From positions 7,501-30,000 of the forward strand of contig JAWQFJ010001309.1 of assembly GCA_034096865.1 (NCBI GenBank): DNA of 22,500 nucleotides. The letters run 5' to 3'. This DNA is from Theodoxus fluviatilis. Its lineage: Eukaryota > Mollusca > Gastropoda > Cycloneritida > Neritidae. The stretch's first letter is position 1; every line of letters begins with the position of its first letter. The notes under the pieces were generated by a model, which did not search any database, had not been told where the DNA came from, and saw only the letters and a program-made list of their open reading frames with translations. The position numbers and the translations under genes are program-made. Of the stretch, positions 1-9,882 are shown one piece after another.

Positions 1-1717
1 GGTGTCAGACTGGCCATGCAAACGGGTTGAAACCCACCTCAGAGACAGGCTCAGTAATTTTCTGTTCCAGCCATCCACAGGTAGGAACCCTGCATGCCCG
101 TCTTTCTCTATCTGGATGCTGTTTCCCTTCTATTGCTCTGCAGGGTGCAGAGTCCTAGGAACAAATAGAACCATTCATCGGAAATCGTCTTCTTGGAGCT
201 GTCTGTGCTTTGTATTATATTTTTTTCTCACACACACAAAAATTCCTGTTCTTATTCTGTTATGGTTACATCTGTCCAGGATTCATCTTTCTATTTCATT
301 TCATTTATCGATGAATGTACTGAATTTAGTAATTTGTTTCTCAGTTGGGTTGCCATCTCCCTCTCTTCTTGCCAACAAACATTTCTCTGTAATGAACTCT
401 TTACATCGTATAGTGTTCTTTGCATCTTTCTCTCGATAGAGCGTTTGTTCGTTCTGCGGGTCCAATTCTTGCTTTTGAATCCTCGACATGCTGGGCGTGA
501 AATCCCATGGCACACTCATACACGTCTTCCCCTTAGGGCAAAGTGTCTGCAATCTTTTTCCTCAAATCAAACAGAATTTTCCGTTGCTCCACCTCCTCGA
601 CAGGGCTTGTCCAATAGTTTTGCAGACTAACACATGCTGGGACAAATGCCACTTTTGATGGAGCGATTTGATAGGCGTTGTTGCTAAACAGTGCTATCGA
701 TTGATGTGTAACAGATAGTTATGTTCAGGAAGCTGATTGGACATCGCTGTTCAACAAGGAACAAGCTCAAGCTGCAAATAAACGTTGTAGCAAACTAGTT
801 CCATGTTCGAGGGTCAATTGTAATGCGATAACTCTTTTTTTCTGTGTCGCTTTTCCCCATTTATTGATCACTGTAAATTTACTTTTACAGTTTTATAACG
901 TGCTCGTATCCTTCTGAGGTTTTATTCAGTTTGGATGTTTTCAAAGCCGTGTTTCCCCTCTGTTGAAAGAATCTCTTCACCAACGTCGCTTTTCTTTCCG
1001 AGCCATTAAAAAACAACCCTGCTGTAAATAAGGACCTGATAGACTATGTTATCATTGATTTGATTAATATTGAGTTCATCCAGTAATATTAAAAAAACTG
1101 TATATGACGTGGATCATGACATTGTAATAATTTAATCAACAGTTCATCGAGTTCTTCACTATTTTGTGCCATGCTTCTAAGAAAATGACATGTTCTTACC
1201 GCCATTTAAAAGCAAATGTTAAGTTATTTGTAAGAAAACTTGCCTTTTGATTCGGCTACTGTCACTGCCTCTTTCTAACTGCCTTGCGTACCGCCCACTG
1301 GTGACAAGTTTGACCGCTCCAAAGCAAGGCGGTAGGATGAAAGATTGTTTGCTATGTAGCCTTTGAGAGCAACAAGAAAGAAAATTGCGAAGTGTCTGAG
1401 ATAGGATAAACTAAACTTATCTTTTCATCTCTTCATTCGTATATGTTGTTACATGTTAAGTGGTATGTCTCACTCTGTCAAGGAATGCATATTCTGTCAA
1501 AGGAAGTGGTACATCGATAGCACATTTGATATTTTAAATGCATTCATAAGCAAACAACGGGTACAAATGTCCAGTAAGGAGCGGTTTTGTGAGTTTTGCG
1601 TCATCTTGATTTAAAGATAATGTTTTCTGTTCTCCGCATTGCATTTCGGGTGAGGAGGAATGTTGAGATGCGCAGGAAGTTAGGAAAATGAATGAATAGA
1701 TGAATGAAGTTTCATGG
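1..1717. other. gene-free flank, nothing recognised
   Basis: No exon, RNA gene or repeat family is recognisable here. The open frames in the first 650 bases have no family signature, begin mostly at non-ATG codons, and overlap one another on both strands, as expected of chance frames. The stretch is moderately AT-rich, with a few short homopolymer and CA runs. A diverged repeat could be present that I cannot see by eye. Confidence 0.5.
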
Positions 1718-1837
1718 CGCATCAGCCTTTGCAGGCTATGTAAAGCCATTGATCACGAAAATCACTCAAGTTGGGTTAGATTAAGAGCAAGTCAAGTCTC
1801 ATTTTTCCTGGTCATTCGCCTTTTACTTATCGCTAGG
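1718..1837 (+). repeat. dispersed repeat family, copy A
   Basis: This stretch resembles 2892-3039 and 12858-12951. Shared landmarks in order are a short ATGAATGAAG/GATGGATGG run, ATCAGC-TTTG-AGG, GCCATTGAT-ACGAA-ATCA, GGTTAGATTAAG, GTCA-GTCTC, TTTTCCTG and a TTCGC-TTAC-AAT-GCTAGG-like end. Three copies in 22 kb, in the same orientation, indicate an interspersed element. I cannot assign it to a named SINE or MITE family, and I see no A/B boxes or terminal inverted repeats. Confidence 0.6.
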
Positions 1838-1928
1838 CCCACGAGATGAGTCTTTTTTTACCCGCGAGGAAAGTAAGGAAACGCACCAATATGTACACAC
1901 CGCGCATCTACCATATAGTTCAGATAGA

Positions 1929-2450
1929 CGAGAGTCAAAAAAAGGACAAGACTACGAGCCCCTTTAAAATATAAACAAGGAGGGTGACGCTCAGGGGAGA
2001 GCGTGTCCATGAGCGCCACCCTCCCTCCCTCTCTCTACTGCCGCCCAGGTTAGTGTCCACCCCCCTCTCGTTCCAGTACATATTGCTGTCCTTTGGGAGT
2101 GCAGATGGAGCGGTAATACCTCTGCTTTGCTTTGGTCCGCACGTCTGCGCTCCTGACTGACATGCAACCCACCTTCCTTCTTCCCCCCAACCACCCCGCC
2201 CCTCTTACCTTTATTATGTGATAGCTTCAATTTTGTTTTTCTCACTTATTTTCTTATGTACTTTGAAGGCGTCAGCCGAAGGCCATACTTTTCTATTTCT
2301 TTGATGTGATTTGTTTTGTGGGTGTTGTTGTTTGTGAAAGTGGATTTCAAATTTTTGCTTGTTGCCAATATTCCTTTTGTAGTTTGCTTGTTTGTTAAAG
2401 TTTGCTTATATTTTAAAGGGGCTCGTAGTCTTTTTCTTTTTTGACTCTCG
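1929..2450. mobile_element. MITE-like element with ~50-bp terminal inverted repeats
   Basis: Positions 1929-1978 and 2402-2450 are inverted copies. Both begin CGAGAGTCAAAAAA when read inward, then share AGACTACGAGCCCCTTTA and AAATATAA(A/G)CAA, with a small cluster of mismatches near position 15. A further AGATA/TATCT match lies just outside. The interior (about 420 bp) has no convincing coding frame, so this would be a non-autonomous DNA transposon about 520 bp long. I found no clear target-site duplication, so the exact ends and superfamily are open. Confidence 0.6.
1979..2024. other. GC-rich stem-loop next to the left terminal repeat
   Basis: GGAGGGTG (1979-1986) pairs with CACCCTCC (2017-2024), and CGCTC (1988-1992) pairs with GAGCG (2011-2015), with one A/C mismatch between the two stems. 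The loop is 18 nt. This gives a 13-bp hairpin directly inside the left terminal repeat of the surrounding element. Its function is unknown; it may be a sub-terminal hairpin of the transposon. Confidence 0.55.
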
Positions 2451-2459
2451 GGTATCTAA

Positions 2460-2891
2460 TTTATCAAGAACGACCCCTGCATCTTTTTGTTTGATTACCG
2501 TATATTTCACTCCCATATTCTTTGAAGCTTTCTTTTTTAAAAATACATCTTAACACCTTCCTCCTCTCTTTCCATTCTGTCCCACTATTCCAGCCAATAC
2601 CACACCAGCGTCCCGCTTTCTTCCCGAATTCCTTTGTCATCGCCTCATCTTATTCTTGGTACTCGTGGCAGACCGGTGTTTTCTGTTCGTGTGTCTGACG
2701 TCTCCGAAACAGTGCGGATTATTTGTGTTGGCCTAGAACTGTCCCGAAGGACAATGTGAATCAGTGAGAAAACCGCACTCCATGAGGCAGCGAAGGTCTT
2801 TGCTCTTCGCAATACTGTCCGGAGTTGAGACTGGTGTTTTACGCTGAAACGTGTATACGAAGGCGTAGAGTGGAACAGTTCTTGTGTGTAG
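2460..2891. other. gene-free spacer
   Basis: This lies between the terminal-repeat element and the second dispersed-repeat copy. I see no exon, RNA gene or tandem repeat; the sequence is T-rich on the left and unremarkable on the right. Confidence 0.5.
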
Positions 2892-3039
2892 ATGGATGGA
2901 TGGAGTTTTAGGGTTTATCAGCTTTTGTAGGTAGTTTGAGGCCATTGATTACGAAGATCATTAGAGCTGGTTAGATTAAGGACATGTCAGGTCTCGCTTT
3001 TCCTGTAGTTTATTCGCACCTTACGAATATCTTAGGGAA
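2892..3039 (+). repeat. dispersed repeat family, copy B
   Basis: Second copy of the family also seen at 1718-1837 and 12858-12951. It carries the GATGGATGG lead, GCCATTGATTACGAAGATCA, GGTTAGATTAAG, GTCAGGTCTC, TTTTCCTG and TTCGCACCTTACGAATATCT landmarks in order. It ends eight bases before the 28-bp minisatellite. Copies A and C are not followed by that minisatellite, so the tandem array belongs to this locus and not to the element. Confidence 0.6.
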
Positions 3040-3047
3040 GCGCGATG

Positions 3048-3280
3048 GGCCAATTCTTACCCCCAGCCCACAGGGGGCCAATTCTTACCCCCAGCCCACA
3101 GGGGGCCAATTCTTACCCCCAGCCCACAGGGGGCCAATTCTTACCCCCAGCCCACAGGGGGCCAATTCTTACCCCCAGCCCACAGGGGGCCAATTCTTAC
3201 CCCCAGCCCACAGGGGGCCAATTCTTACCCCCAGCCCACAGGGGGCCAATTCTTACCCCCAGGCCACAGGGGGAATTCTT
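3048..3280. repeat. 28-bp minisatellite, 8 copies plus a partial ninth
   Basis: The unit starts GGCCAATTCTTACCCCCAGC and continues to CCACAGGG, 28 bp in all, repeated from 3048 to 3271 with almost no variation. The last copy has CAGGCC for CAGCCC, followed by a truncated unit. Because 28 is not a multiple of 3, all three + frames stay open and read a 28-residue periodic peptide. That is an artefact of the repeat, not evidence for a gene. Confidence 0.95.
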
Positions 3281-4191
3281 GTGTAAAAACGCCTTTTGTT
3301 ATTCTAAACATGAGACTGAATGTACTGCTGATAAATATGTCCCATATACCATTGCAACTCTTCAGTTAGAATACTCAATATCATGAGCACGATTTAATGA
3401 AACAGAAAAAAGGCTTCAGGCAGCCTGATGTTTGTAATTACTGAATGTTGCATTTACAATGTCAGATGAGGAAGATAAGCTCGTTTTAAGCGATGTCTGC
3501 TTTCGATTTAAACATTTCCTGTCAGTTTCAGGAAATGTCTTACTCCTTTGAATGCAAATCAATCTGTTTCACCGTCGACTTAGATTATTTGCTGGAAAAG
3601 TTAGCTGCGCTAATAGATAAAAATAAAATCTGAAGAAAAAGAGAGCGTTAAGATTAAAGAACAAAATTGAAATATAAACGTTTTATTTTTGCAGACTTGC
3701 CGATCAAGTGCAAAAAAAGACAGACCTCTTCAGCCTGGAAGGGTTTCAGAAAGATATACGGTCTTGCTTGCAAAGCCAGAAAGTGACAGTACAAAACCCA
3801 CATCCTTATTTCACTTGGCACATTCACGATACACTATATATGCACCTACAGCAAGAAAAAATTGGTACCAGCAATAGTGTTCAAATTTACTTTAATCAGC
3901 ACTAAGACGACGCAATTAACAACTTCTATTCATACATTCTGCTTACATTCATTAAACTAAATCACCAGTGTGTCTAATCTCATCATATGAATGAATCTTC
4001 ATCCATTACCAAGCAATTACATCTACTCGATAATTGTCTCAGGCACTTCCCTGCAGCTGTTACAAATCAAGTTCACACCACACGCTAAACATTTCCAACT
4101 CCCTAGTCTTTGGCTGTAAGAGAGACCACCCTAGCCTATCTGTCCATCCGCTGAATCCCCGTCGAGTACAGAGACGCCGCTCCTCAAGGTC
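3281..4191 (+). other. upstream flank and possible 5' UTR of the receptor gene
   Basis: AT-rich flank before the first coding exon. A TATATAT run at 3835-3841 could be a TATA box, about 350 bases before the ATG. A pyrimidine run ending in GCAG at 3694 resembles a splice acceptor, so an upstream untranslated exon might end here. Neither can be confirmed by eye. No other gene or repeat is recognised. Confidence 0.3.
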
Positions 4192-4518
4192 ATGGCCAGC
4201 GCTGTGATGGAGACTCCAGCCACAGAGCTGCAGGGTAACGCCAGCAGCAACCTGTCCGAGCTGGAGGAGCACGAGCGAAGCTTTAAAGAGATCTACGGCT
4301 ACGAGTACGAATACGACTCCTTCGTGTCCCTCCCTCTGGAGGAGGTGGTGCCCGTGGGCCTGGTCTACGGCCTCATCTTCCTCGTCGGCGTTTTCGGCAA
4401 CTCCCTCTCCATCTTTTCCATCGGCTACTTCCGGCGGATGCGCAGCGTGACCAACATCTTCCTGCTGAGTCTGGCCGTGGCGGACCTGCTGGTCATCCTG
4501 CTGTGCCTGCCCATCAAG
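4192..4518 (+). CDS. class A neuropeptide-type GPCR, first coding exon (N-terminus, TM1, TM2)
   Basis: This exon encodes 109 residues of a rhodopsin-like receptor, a plasma-membrane protein expected to bind a peptide and signal through G proteins. Residues 1-50 form an acidic extracellular N-terminus with NAS and NLS glycosylation sequons and a tyrosine-rich YGYEYEYD stretch. TM1 covers about 54-77 and has the GN pair (VFGNSLSIF). FRRMRSVTN is intracellular loop 1. TM2 carries LAVADLL, the conserved Asp 2.50, and CLPIK. The start is ATG with G at +4 and is the first in-frame Met. The exon ends AAG|GTCAGT in phase 0. Joined to 21652-21773, the distance from the TM2 Pro to the TM3-proximal Trp equals that of NPY-type receptors, which supports the splice. 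Within class A the closest impression is trissin/orexin/QRFP-like peptide receptors, but the subfamily is uncertain. Confidence 0.9.
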
Positions 4519-4526
4519 GTCAGTGT

Positions 4527-5919
4527 GACCCCTGTTGACCTTTGTTTGACGTGGAAGTTGACTTGACTGCCGGTGTGACTTTGCTCGTTGTCGTGTTCCT
4601 GTCTTGACAAACAACAAGCTGTCTGTGAAGAATTGCAGCTAATTTTTCTTGCCACGTGAACGTGGTTTGGTATTGTAACGTAACTTAATGCAGCTGAAGG
4701 TTTTACTGATACTCAGGCATAGAATCCTCGAGTGGCCATTTTGTAGTAGGAAGGCATGCGCAGAAGTTTATTTCCAGAGTCTACACGCATTCACAAGAGG
4801 GGGCATTGGTGCAATCAGTTACAAATGGCAACGGCTCAGCTGCTCTATTTTGGGCTCTCTTCCCTCCATAGCATGTCACGGGGTGCTTAAAAACGGAAAG
4901 ACGGCTTATTAGAAGAAAAACGGAACGAATTTCATCACAAACTTTGAGAGCAGTTCATTAGCGATGCGCACGTATTTTCATCCAAACAAAACGTTACACT
5001 TCAAGTCAGCGAAAGATGTGAGCTTGAAGTTGGGACGGAAGGTAATCTTTGCTCTTTGCTTATTATTGCTTCTTGCATGCTGGATCAAAGCATGGGAAAA
5101 CACGTGGTTTGAACAAGTTATGTACGAACGCGAGGGATTCTAAATCCGCACTAAGGGGGAGACACACTCCCGTGCAATTCTGACTCCCGTGTGACTGGTT
5201 TTGAAAGGAGTCCTGGACACTTACACTCTCTCACAATCGGTTATCCACCCATTTTTAAAATCACCTTTCTTTAGCTCTCTCCCTCTCCCAGCCCCCTTTT
5301 CTCTCAGCCACCACCTTTCGCCGTTGCCTGTGAAAGAAGTTAGCTTAGCAAGTTACCCCCCACCCCCACCCACCCCACCCCTCTCCCTTGTTTTTTTTGC
5401 TTCTCTGTTGTTCTGCCTGAGTCCCATCCAAACAAACACCCTCGATAGTCCATCGTTTCCCCTCAAGGCTGTTTGGAAGAGGGCGGGAAACAGCTCTTAT
5501 CTGTTTGTCTTGTCGTGTTTGCGAGGGCCCCGATGTTTGTTGGGCAACACTCTTCCTACGGATTGTTGTGTTTGGAGACGCTGCGTTACGGCTTCATAGC
5601 AAAATGCGACGAACATTTGTGAACAAACTGTGTTTTTTTCGAAAACTCTTCCTGCACTGCCGTTGAAATAATGAAGTAAATAAGATGCAGGGTGGTGTGA
5701 AATATGAAGTTTTCTGGACGGCATCTGAGCGTAGTCTTGTGTAAGATTATATTTTGAGTAGGTAGAGCCGTAGGCAATCCCCCTTGCATGCGAGGCAGGG
5801 GGTCCTTCTGTTGTCTACCTCTATCTGTCCTTTAACTTCTTTTTTTCTGCTCCTTTCAGCCAAAACACTGAAAAGCCTTTTCTGCTCTTCTTTCCGTTTT
5901 GCGCATAATTGGAGTATCG
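4527..5919. other. intronic, nothing recognised
   Basis: No exon-like frame, RNA gene or clear repeat was found. Points of note are a C-rich run near 5357-5392 followed by eight Ts, and short low-complexity pyrimidine stretches around 5270-5330. Confidence 0.45.
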
Positions 5920-6070
5920 ATATCAGTATCAGCTCCCCAGGGAGTTGAGATGGTGTTGGAGTGATACAAAGAGGTAGCCCGATGACCAGGTGGTAAATGT
6001 GCGCGGTTTGAGCACCCATCAATGGGTGGAAAAGTCGCAATATAAAAAAGAGCACCTTTACCTTCACCTT
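5920..6070 (+). repeat. possible SINE or LINE 3'-tail fragment
   Basis: The order GATATCAG...GAGTTGAGATGGTG...GCCCGATGACCAGG, then GGTTTGAGCACCC-ATGGGTGGAAAAGTCGC-ATATAAAAA, resembles dispersed retroelement tails common in invertebrate genomes. Such tails often end in GTCGCTATATAAA-like sequence. GAGCACCCATCAATGGGTG can fold into a small hairpin. There is no second copy in this window, so the call rests on pattern memory only. Confidence 0.35.
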
Positions 6071-6174
6071 TTTTGAAAACTGCATTTTGCGCTCGGCAGT
6101 AACTACAGCATTCTCCTCAAACATATTTACTATAATTTTGCCATCTCCGTGTTTTGTGTGTCTTTGGGGAGTTG

Positions 6175-6508
6175 GTCTGTCTGCCTGCCTGCCTGCCTGC
6201 CTGACTGCCTGTCTGTTTGCCCGTATGTCTGTCCGTCCGTCCGTCCGTCCGTCCGTCCGTCCGCCTGCCTTCCCGCCTGCCTTCCCGCCTGCCTGCCTAC
6301 CTGCCTGCCTGCCTACCTGTCTGCCTGCCTCTTTCTGCTTGCCTGTCTGTTTGCCTGCTTCTGTGTGCCTGGCTGCCTGCCTGCCTGCCTGCCTGCCAGC
6401 CTGTCTGTCTGTCTGCCTGCCTGCCTGCCTGGCTGCCTACCTGCCTGCCTGCCTGACTGTCTGTATGCCTGCCTGCCTGCCTGCCTGGCTGCCTGCCTGC
6501 CTGCCTGC
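6175..6508. repeat. compound CTGC/CTGT/GTCC tetranucleotide microsatellite
   Basis: A 330-bp run of four-base units, mostly CTGC with CTGT, CTAC and CTGG variants. A (GTCC)n block lies near 6232-6262, followed by TTCCCGCCTGCC variants. Cys/Leu/Pro-rich frames read through it on the + strand and Gln/Ala/Gly/Arg-rich frames on the - strand are products of the period and not genes. Confidence 0.95.
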
Positions 6509-7211
6509 TCTTGCATTTAAACTTGTTCTTTCGGATTCCCCCTTAACCCTGCGCAATGCTTGTTTCGAACTTTTTGTCTGTTTCTCAATTTCGTGTTTTG
6601 CTGATTTGCTTGCCTCTCCACTCCAGCCCTCTGTAGCGCAGTTCTTATCACGTGTACCTGTTTTTGGCTGCTCTTTCCGATCTTCTTATTTTTCTATCCC
6701 TCGCCCCAGTCCTTCTCGTACCTGCTCCTCTTACCTCTGTTCCTGTCCCATCTATTCCTGCTCTTTCTGCCACCGCTGTTTTTCTTCATCCTGACCCATC
6801 AAACCTTGTTGATACTATCTCTTGTCTTCCTTATCATCAGATATCAAGATACGGCATCGAGACATAACCACAATAGACTGGACAGGACCATTAAATGTAA
6901 TGATCGCATGAAAGAAACAGGTCGAGCGTTATCTGAAACACACGAATCCGATGGAAAATACGGGTGGTAGGTATTGGGATGGGTAGAGACTGGGGGGTGG
7001 GGGGTTGAGAGAAGTTGGGGAAGAGGGAAAAGAGATAAGGAGTGCTGAAGCAGGTAGCCTTGTTAGGCGGTCATTATGACGGATGAAAGCATCGTTCACC
7101 TTTCTAGCCGAACGTCTTCCCAAGCTTATTAAGACCACCCAGTCCAGGGAACAACTGGGTAGGGAGGGGGGGGGGGGGCAAGACAGACCCATAGTTTGCC
7201 TGCAGTGTCTC
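6509..7211. other. intronic spacer with a G-run
   Basis: No gene or repeat family recognised. A G-rich stretch around 6990-7004 and a near-pure G run at 7161-7178 occur shortly before the 38-bp minisatellite and could form G-quadruplexes. Confidence 0.5.
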
Positions 7212-8132
7212 CTTGTCGTTCCAAAGAGAAGACCTCCCGATCACTGCCACTTGTCGTTCCAAAGAGAAGACCTCCCGATCACTGCCACTTGTCGTTCCAA
7301 AGAGAAGACCTCACGCTCACTGCCACTTGTCGTTCCAAAGAGAAGACCTCACGCTCACTGCCACTTGTCGTTCCAAAGAGAAGACCTCACGCTCACTGCC
7401 ACTTGTCGTTCCAAAGAGAAGACCTCACGCTCACTGCCACTTGTCGTTCCAAAGAGAAGACCTCACGCTCACTGCCACTTGTCGTTCCAAAGAGAAGACC
7501 TCACGCTCACTGCCACTTGTCGTTCCAAAGAGAAGACTTCACGCTCACTGCCACTTGTCGTTCCAAAGAGAAGACCTCACGCTCACTGCCACTTGTCGTT
7601 CCAAAGAGAAGACCTCACGCTCACTGCCACTTGTCGTTCCAAAGAGAAGACCTCCCGATCACTGCCACTTGTCGTTCCAAAGAGAAGACCTCACGCTCAC
7701 TGCCACTTGTCGTTCCAAAGAGAAGACCTCACGCTCACTGCCACTTGTCGTTCCAAAGAGAAGACCTCACGCTCACTGCCACTTGTCGTTCCAAAGAGAA
7801 GACCTCCCGATCACTGCCACTTGTCGTTCCAAAGAGAAGACCTCCCGATCACTGCCACTTGTCGTTCCAAAGAGAAGACCTCACGCTCACTGCCACTTGT
7901 CGTTCCAAAGAGAAGACCTCCCGATCACTGCCACTTGTCGTTCCAAAGAGAAGACCTCACGCTCACTGCCACTTGTCGTTCCAAAGAGAAGACCTCACGC
8001 TCACTGCCACTTGTCGTTCCAAAGAGAAGACCTCACGATCACTGCCACTTGTCGTTCCAAAGAGAAGACCTCACGATCACTGCCACTTGTCGTTCCAAAG
8101 AGAAGACCTCACGATCACTGCCACTTGTCGTT
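7212..8132. repeat. 38-bp minisatellite, 24 full copies plus a 9-bp partial
   Basis: The unit begins CTTGTCGTTCCAAAGAGAAG and continues ACCTCACGCTCACTGCCA (38 bp). Copies start every 38 bases from 7212 to 8086 without indels. Only a short core varies: CCCGATC in units 1, 2, 12, 16, 17 and 19; CACGCTC in most others; CACGATC in the last three. Unit 9 has ACTTCAC. Because 38 is not divisible by 3, all three + frames are open and give 300-370-residue periodic peptides that are artefacts. There are no spacers, so this is not a CRISPR-like array. Confidence 0.96.
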
Positions 8133-8931
8133 TTCTTTGACTGGTCAAAAATCGTGAAGCAGAAGCTCCAAAGCTATGAGAAAGTATTTTATCTTTGACG
8201 AACCTCTTGGTAGAACTTGCGTAAAACCCACGTATTCATGTTATGAAAAACATCATTGTAGCATATAAATCAATCCAAAATGGCGTGAACAGTATTTTCG
8301 ATGACGAGGGAAATGCGAATGCATACTCAACTGGAAGGTGGGAGAAAATCGACGCCCCAGAGGAAAGCTGCAAGCTGGGCAGACCATGTTCATAGTGAGT
8401 TCTCCATATTGTGATAGCAGCTTAACATTCCATCTCATTAATGGAACCCATGGTCACAGAGCCGTCGGGGCCTACTCCAGTAGCCCGACCACAGGGAGCC
8501 CAGGCAGCAAAAAACGCCTCGGGGGGTGGGGGGGCGCATCTGGCACGGGAGGGAACTTTTCCCTCCTCAGAGAAACTGCTGCTGCTGCTTGTCTGGTCTA
8601 CACCAGCTTGTCTGGGCTTCCTTCAGTCTCACGTCTGTCCCATGCAAACACCATGTGTCACACGACTTCATGGTGGGAATGGGACTTCTACTTTGAATTC
8701 TAGTGTGAAATCCTAGGAGGAATTCTAGTTTTAGATGGGTCTCCATTTTTGTAAATCGGCGAGAGATACCAACCCAAGCCTGAAGGCGTGTTTCAATTGG
8801 GCGAAGTATCTGCTTACTTCGCATTAGTTTCTACTTTGCGTAAGTAGTTTTGGGTTTTGGAAAATACCCGAAGTTTGAAGGAGACTTCGGTAATCGTGCT
8901 CTGCGAAGTTCGATGTGTACGTCTGCGAAGT
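8133..8931. other. intronic spacer, nothing recognised
   Basis: No gene is recognised. Around 8790-8935 GCGAAGT/ACTTCGC words recur in both orientations (for example GGGCGAAGTA, TACTTCGC, CGAAGTTTG, GCGAAGTTCG, GCGAAGTGGG), giving several weak hairpins just before the next MITE-like element. Confidence 0.45.
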
Positions 8932-9639
8932 GGGCCTAAGCTGCGTTCTGCCGTGCGTTCAAGACGACCTACCGGTAGCCGAGCAACCAATGTGCACTCT
9001 TGAACGACTCGTTATGACCGAACGGTAGCCAAGATGGCTTCCGCGATGCCTTCTCATCGTCGCGGATTGCGCTTCTCAACCAAATGAGTAAACCAGCAGC
9101 TGCAGACTGCTCGTTCCTTGTGGAAGCTGATGAAATGCGTTAAGCTGTAGCTGTGCAAGAATGCTCGGCATCGCTCGAATAGAAATTTATGTCAAAACGA
9201 CAGTGCTAACTTGGTGTAAGCAAGAATATTTCGATGCTCACTTCAAAGGAGATTACACAGCAAACAAAGGGCTAATGTAAGATATAAGAGTTTCTTATCT
9301 TAAAATTGTTTCGCTATCTGTCGTGGAAATGTTTGCTCACATCTTGCCTAATAATTATTTCAGAGCAGTTATTCTTTTAAAAAAGAAAAGTACAATATCA
9401 GCCTAACTTCTTGTAACGTCTCGCATAGGCTGGGTAATAATCACAGGTCGAAATGCGTGCCACAGCGCATATTTGTGATGGCGACTTTCCTCCTTTCCCC
9501 GAAGGCAGCCATTTTAGCTATACAGGCGCAACAGCGTTCCGGCGCGGTACGTACCGGTCGATACCGGTAGCCGTACCAAGTCGTTCAAGAGACGAACGGT
9601 ATCAACCGGTACGTACCGGTAGGCCTCTTGAACAGGCCC
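8932..9639. mobile_element. MITE-like element with long imperfect terminal inverted repeats
   Basis: Read inward, the right end is GGGCCTGTTCAAGAGGCCTA followed by CCGGTA. The left end is GGGCCT, then 19 extra bases, then GTTCAAGACGACCTACCGGT. Further in, CTCTTGAACGACT (8997-9009) is inverted at 9579-9591 as AGTCGTTCAAGAG, and AAGATGGCTTCC (9031-9042) is mirrored by GGCAGCCATTTT (9504-9515). The inverted ends therefore extend over about 80-135 bp of a ~708-bp element with no transposase. The GGGCCTGTT start is reminiscent of PIF/Harbinger-type ends, but no target duplication was found and the superfamily is inference. Confidence 0.55.
9545..9618. other. 22-bp-stem hairpin built of ACCGGT/GTACGTAC words
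   Basis: Positions 9545-9566 and 9597-9618 are reverse complements at 21 of 22 positions, with a 30-nt loop. The stem contains GGTACGTACC and ACCGGT, which are themselves palindromic, so each arm can also self-pair. It sits in the right terminal repeat of the MITE-like element. Confidence 0.8.
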
Positions 9640-9875
9640 CTGGTTTGTCACGTACGATCGCTCTTTCGTTTCGGAGTCACTGTAAGTCTAGGCTGTAACC
9701 TGAGCTGCATAATACTCCCACTGGCATCGTGTAGCTCTCCGAGGCCGTAGCGTAGACCTATTCGTTTGCAACAGTTTTCGAACATGATTTCGCTATGACC
9801 ACTTCAGCTTTTGTTCACTTGGGGTCCCACGGCAAGTTAAAACACGCCTTAAGCTGTCACGACGGCAAGGGGTGC

Positions 9876-9882
9876 ACTAAAG
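9876..9882. repeat. left copy of target-site duplication ACTAAAG
   Basis: Direct repeat of 10771-10777, directly abutting the CAAAGATT terminus of the fold-back element. It marks the insertion as a complete element. Confidence 0.7.

Noticed and set aside
3689..3905. Short frames after an acceptor-like GCAG at 3694 as a coding exon
   Set aside because: No family motif and no matching donor could be tied to exon 1. At most it may be an untranslated exon.
4519..4566. Continuation of exon 1 to the TGA at 4564-4566
   Set aside because: Sequence after CLPIK loses receptor character, and AAG|GTCAGT gives a phase-0 donor that joins exactly to the loop 1/TM3 exon.
4060..4617. 185-codon - strand frame
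   Set aside because: Antisense shadow of GPCR exon 1; the + strand has the real TM1-TM2 motifs.
6087..6794. Cys/Leu/Pro-rich 235-codon frame, superficially a cysteine-rich secreted protein
   Set aside because: It translates the CTGC/CTGT microsatellite; the non-repeat ends show no domain.
7212..8132. CRISPR-like array
   Set aside because: Units are contiguous with no unique spacers, the genome is eukaryotic, and no cas gene is present. The same applies to the 28-, 43- and 48-bp arrays.
7083..8198. 371-codon and two ~314-codon periodic frames
   Set aside because: All three + frames are open because a 38-bp unit without stops cycles through every frame. There is no start context and no family.
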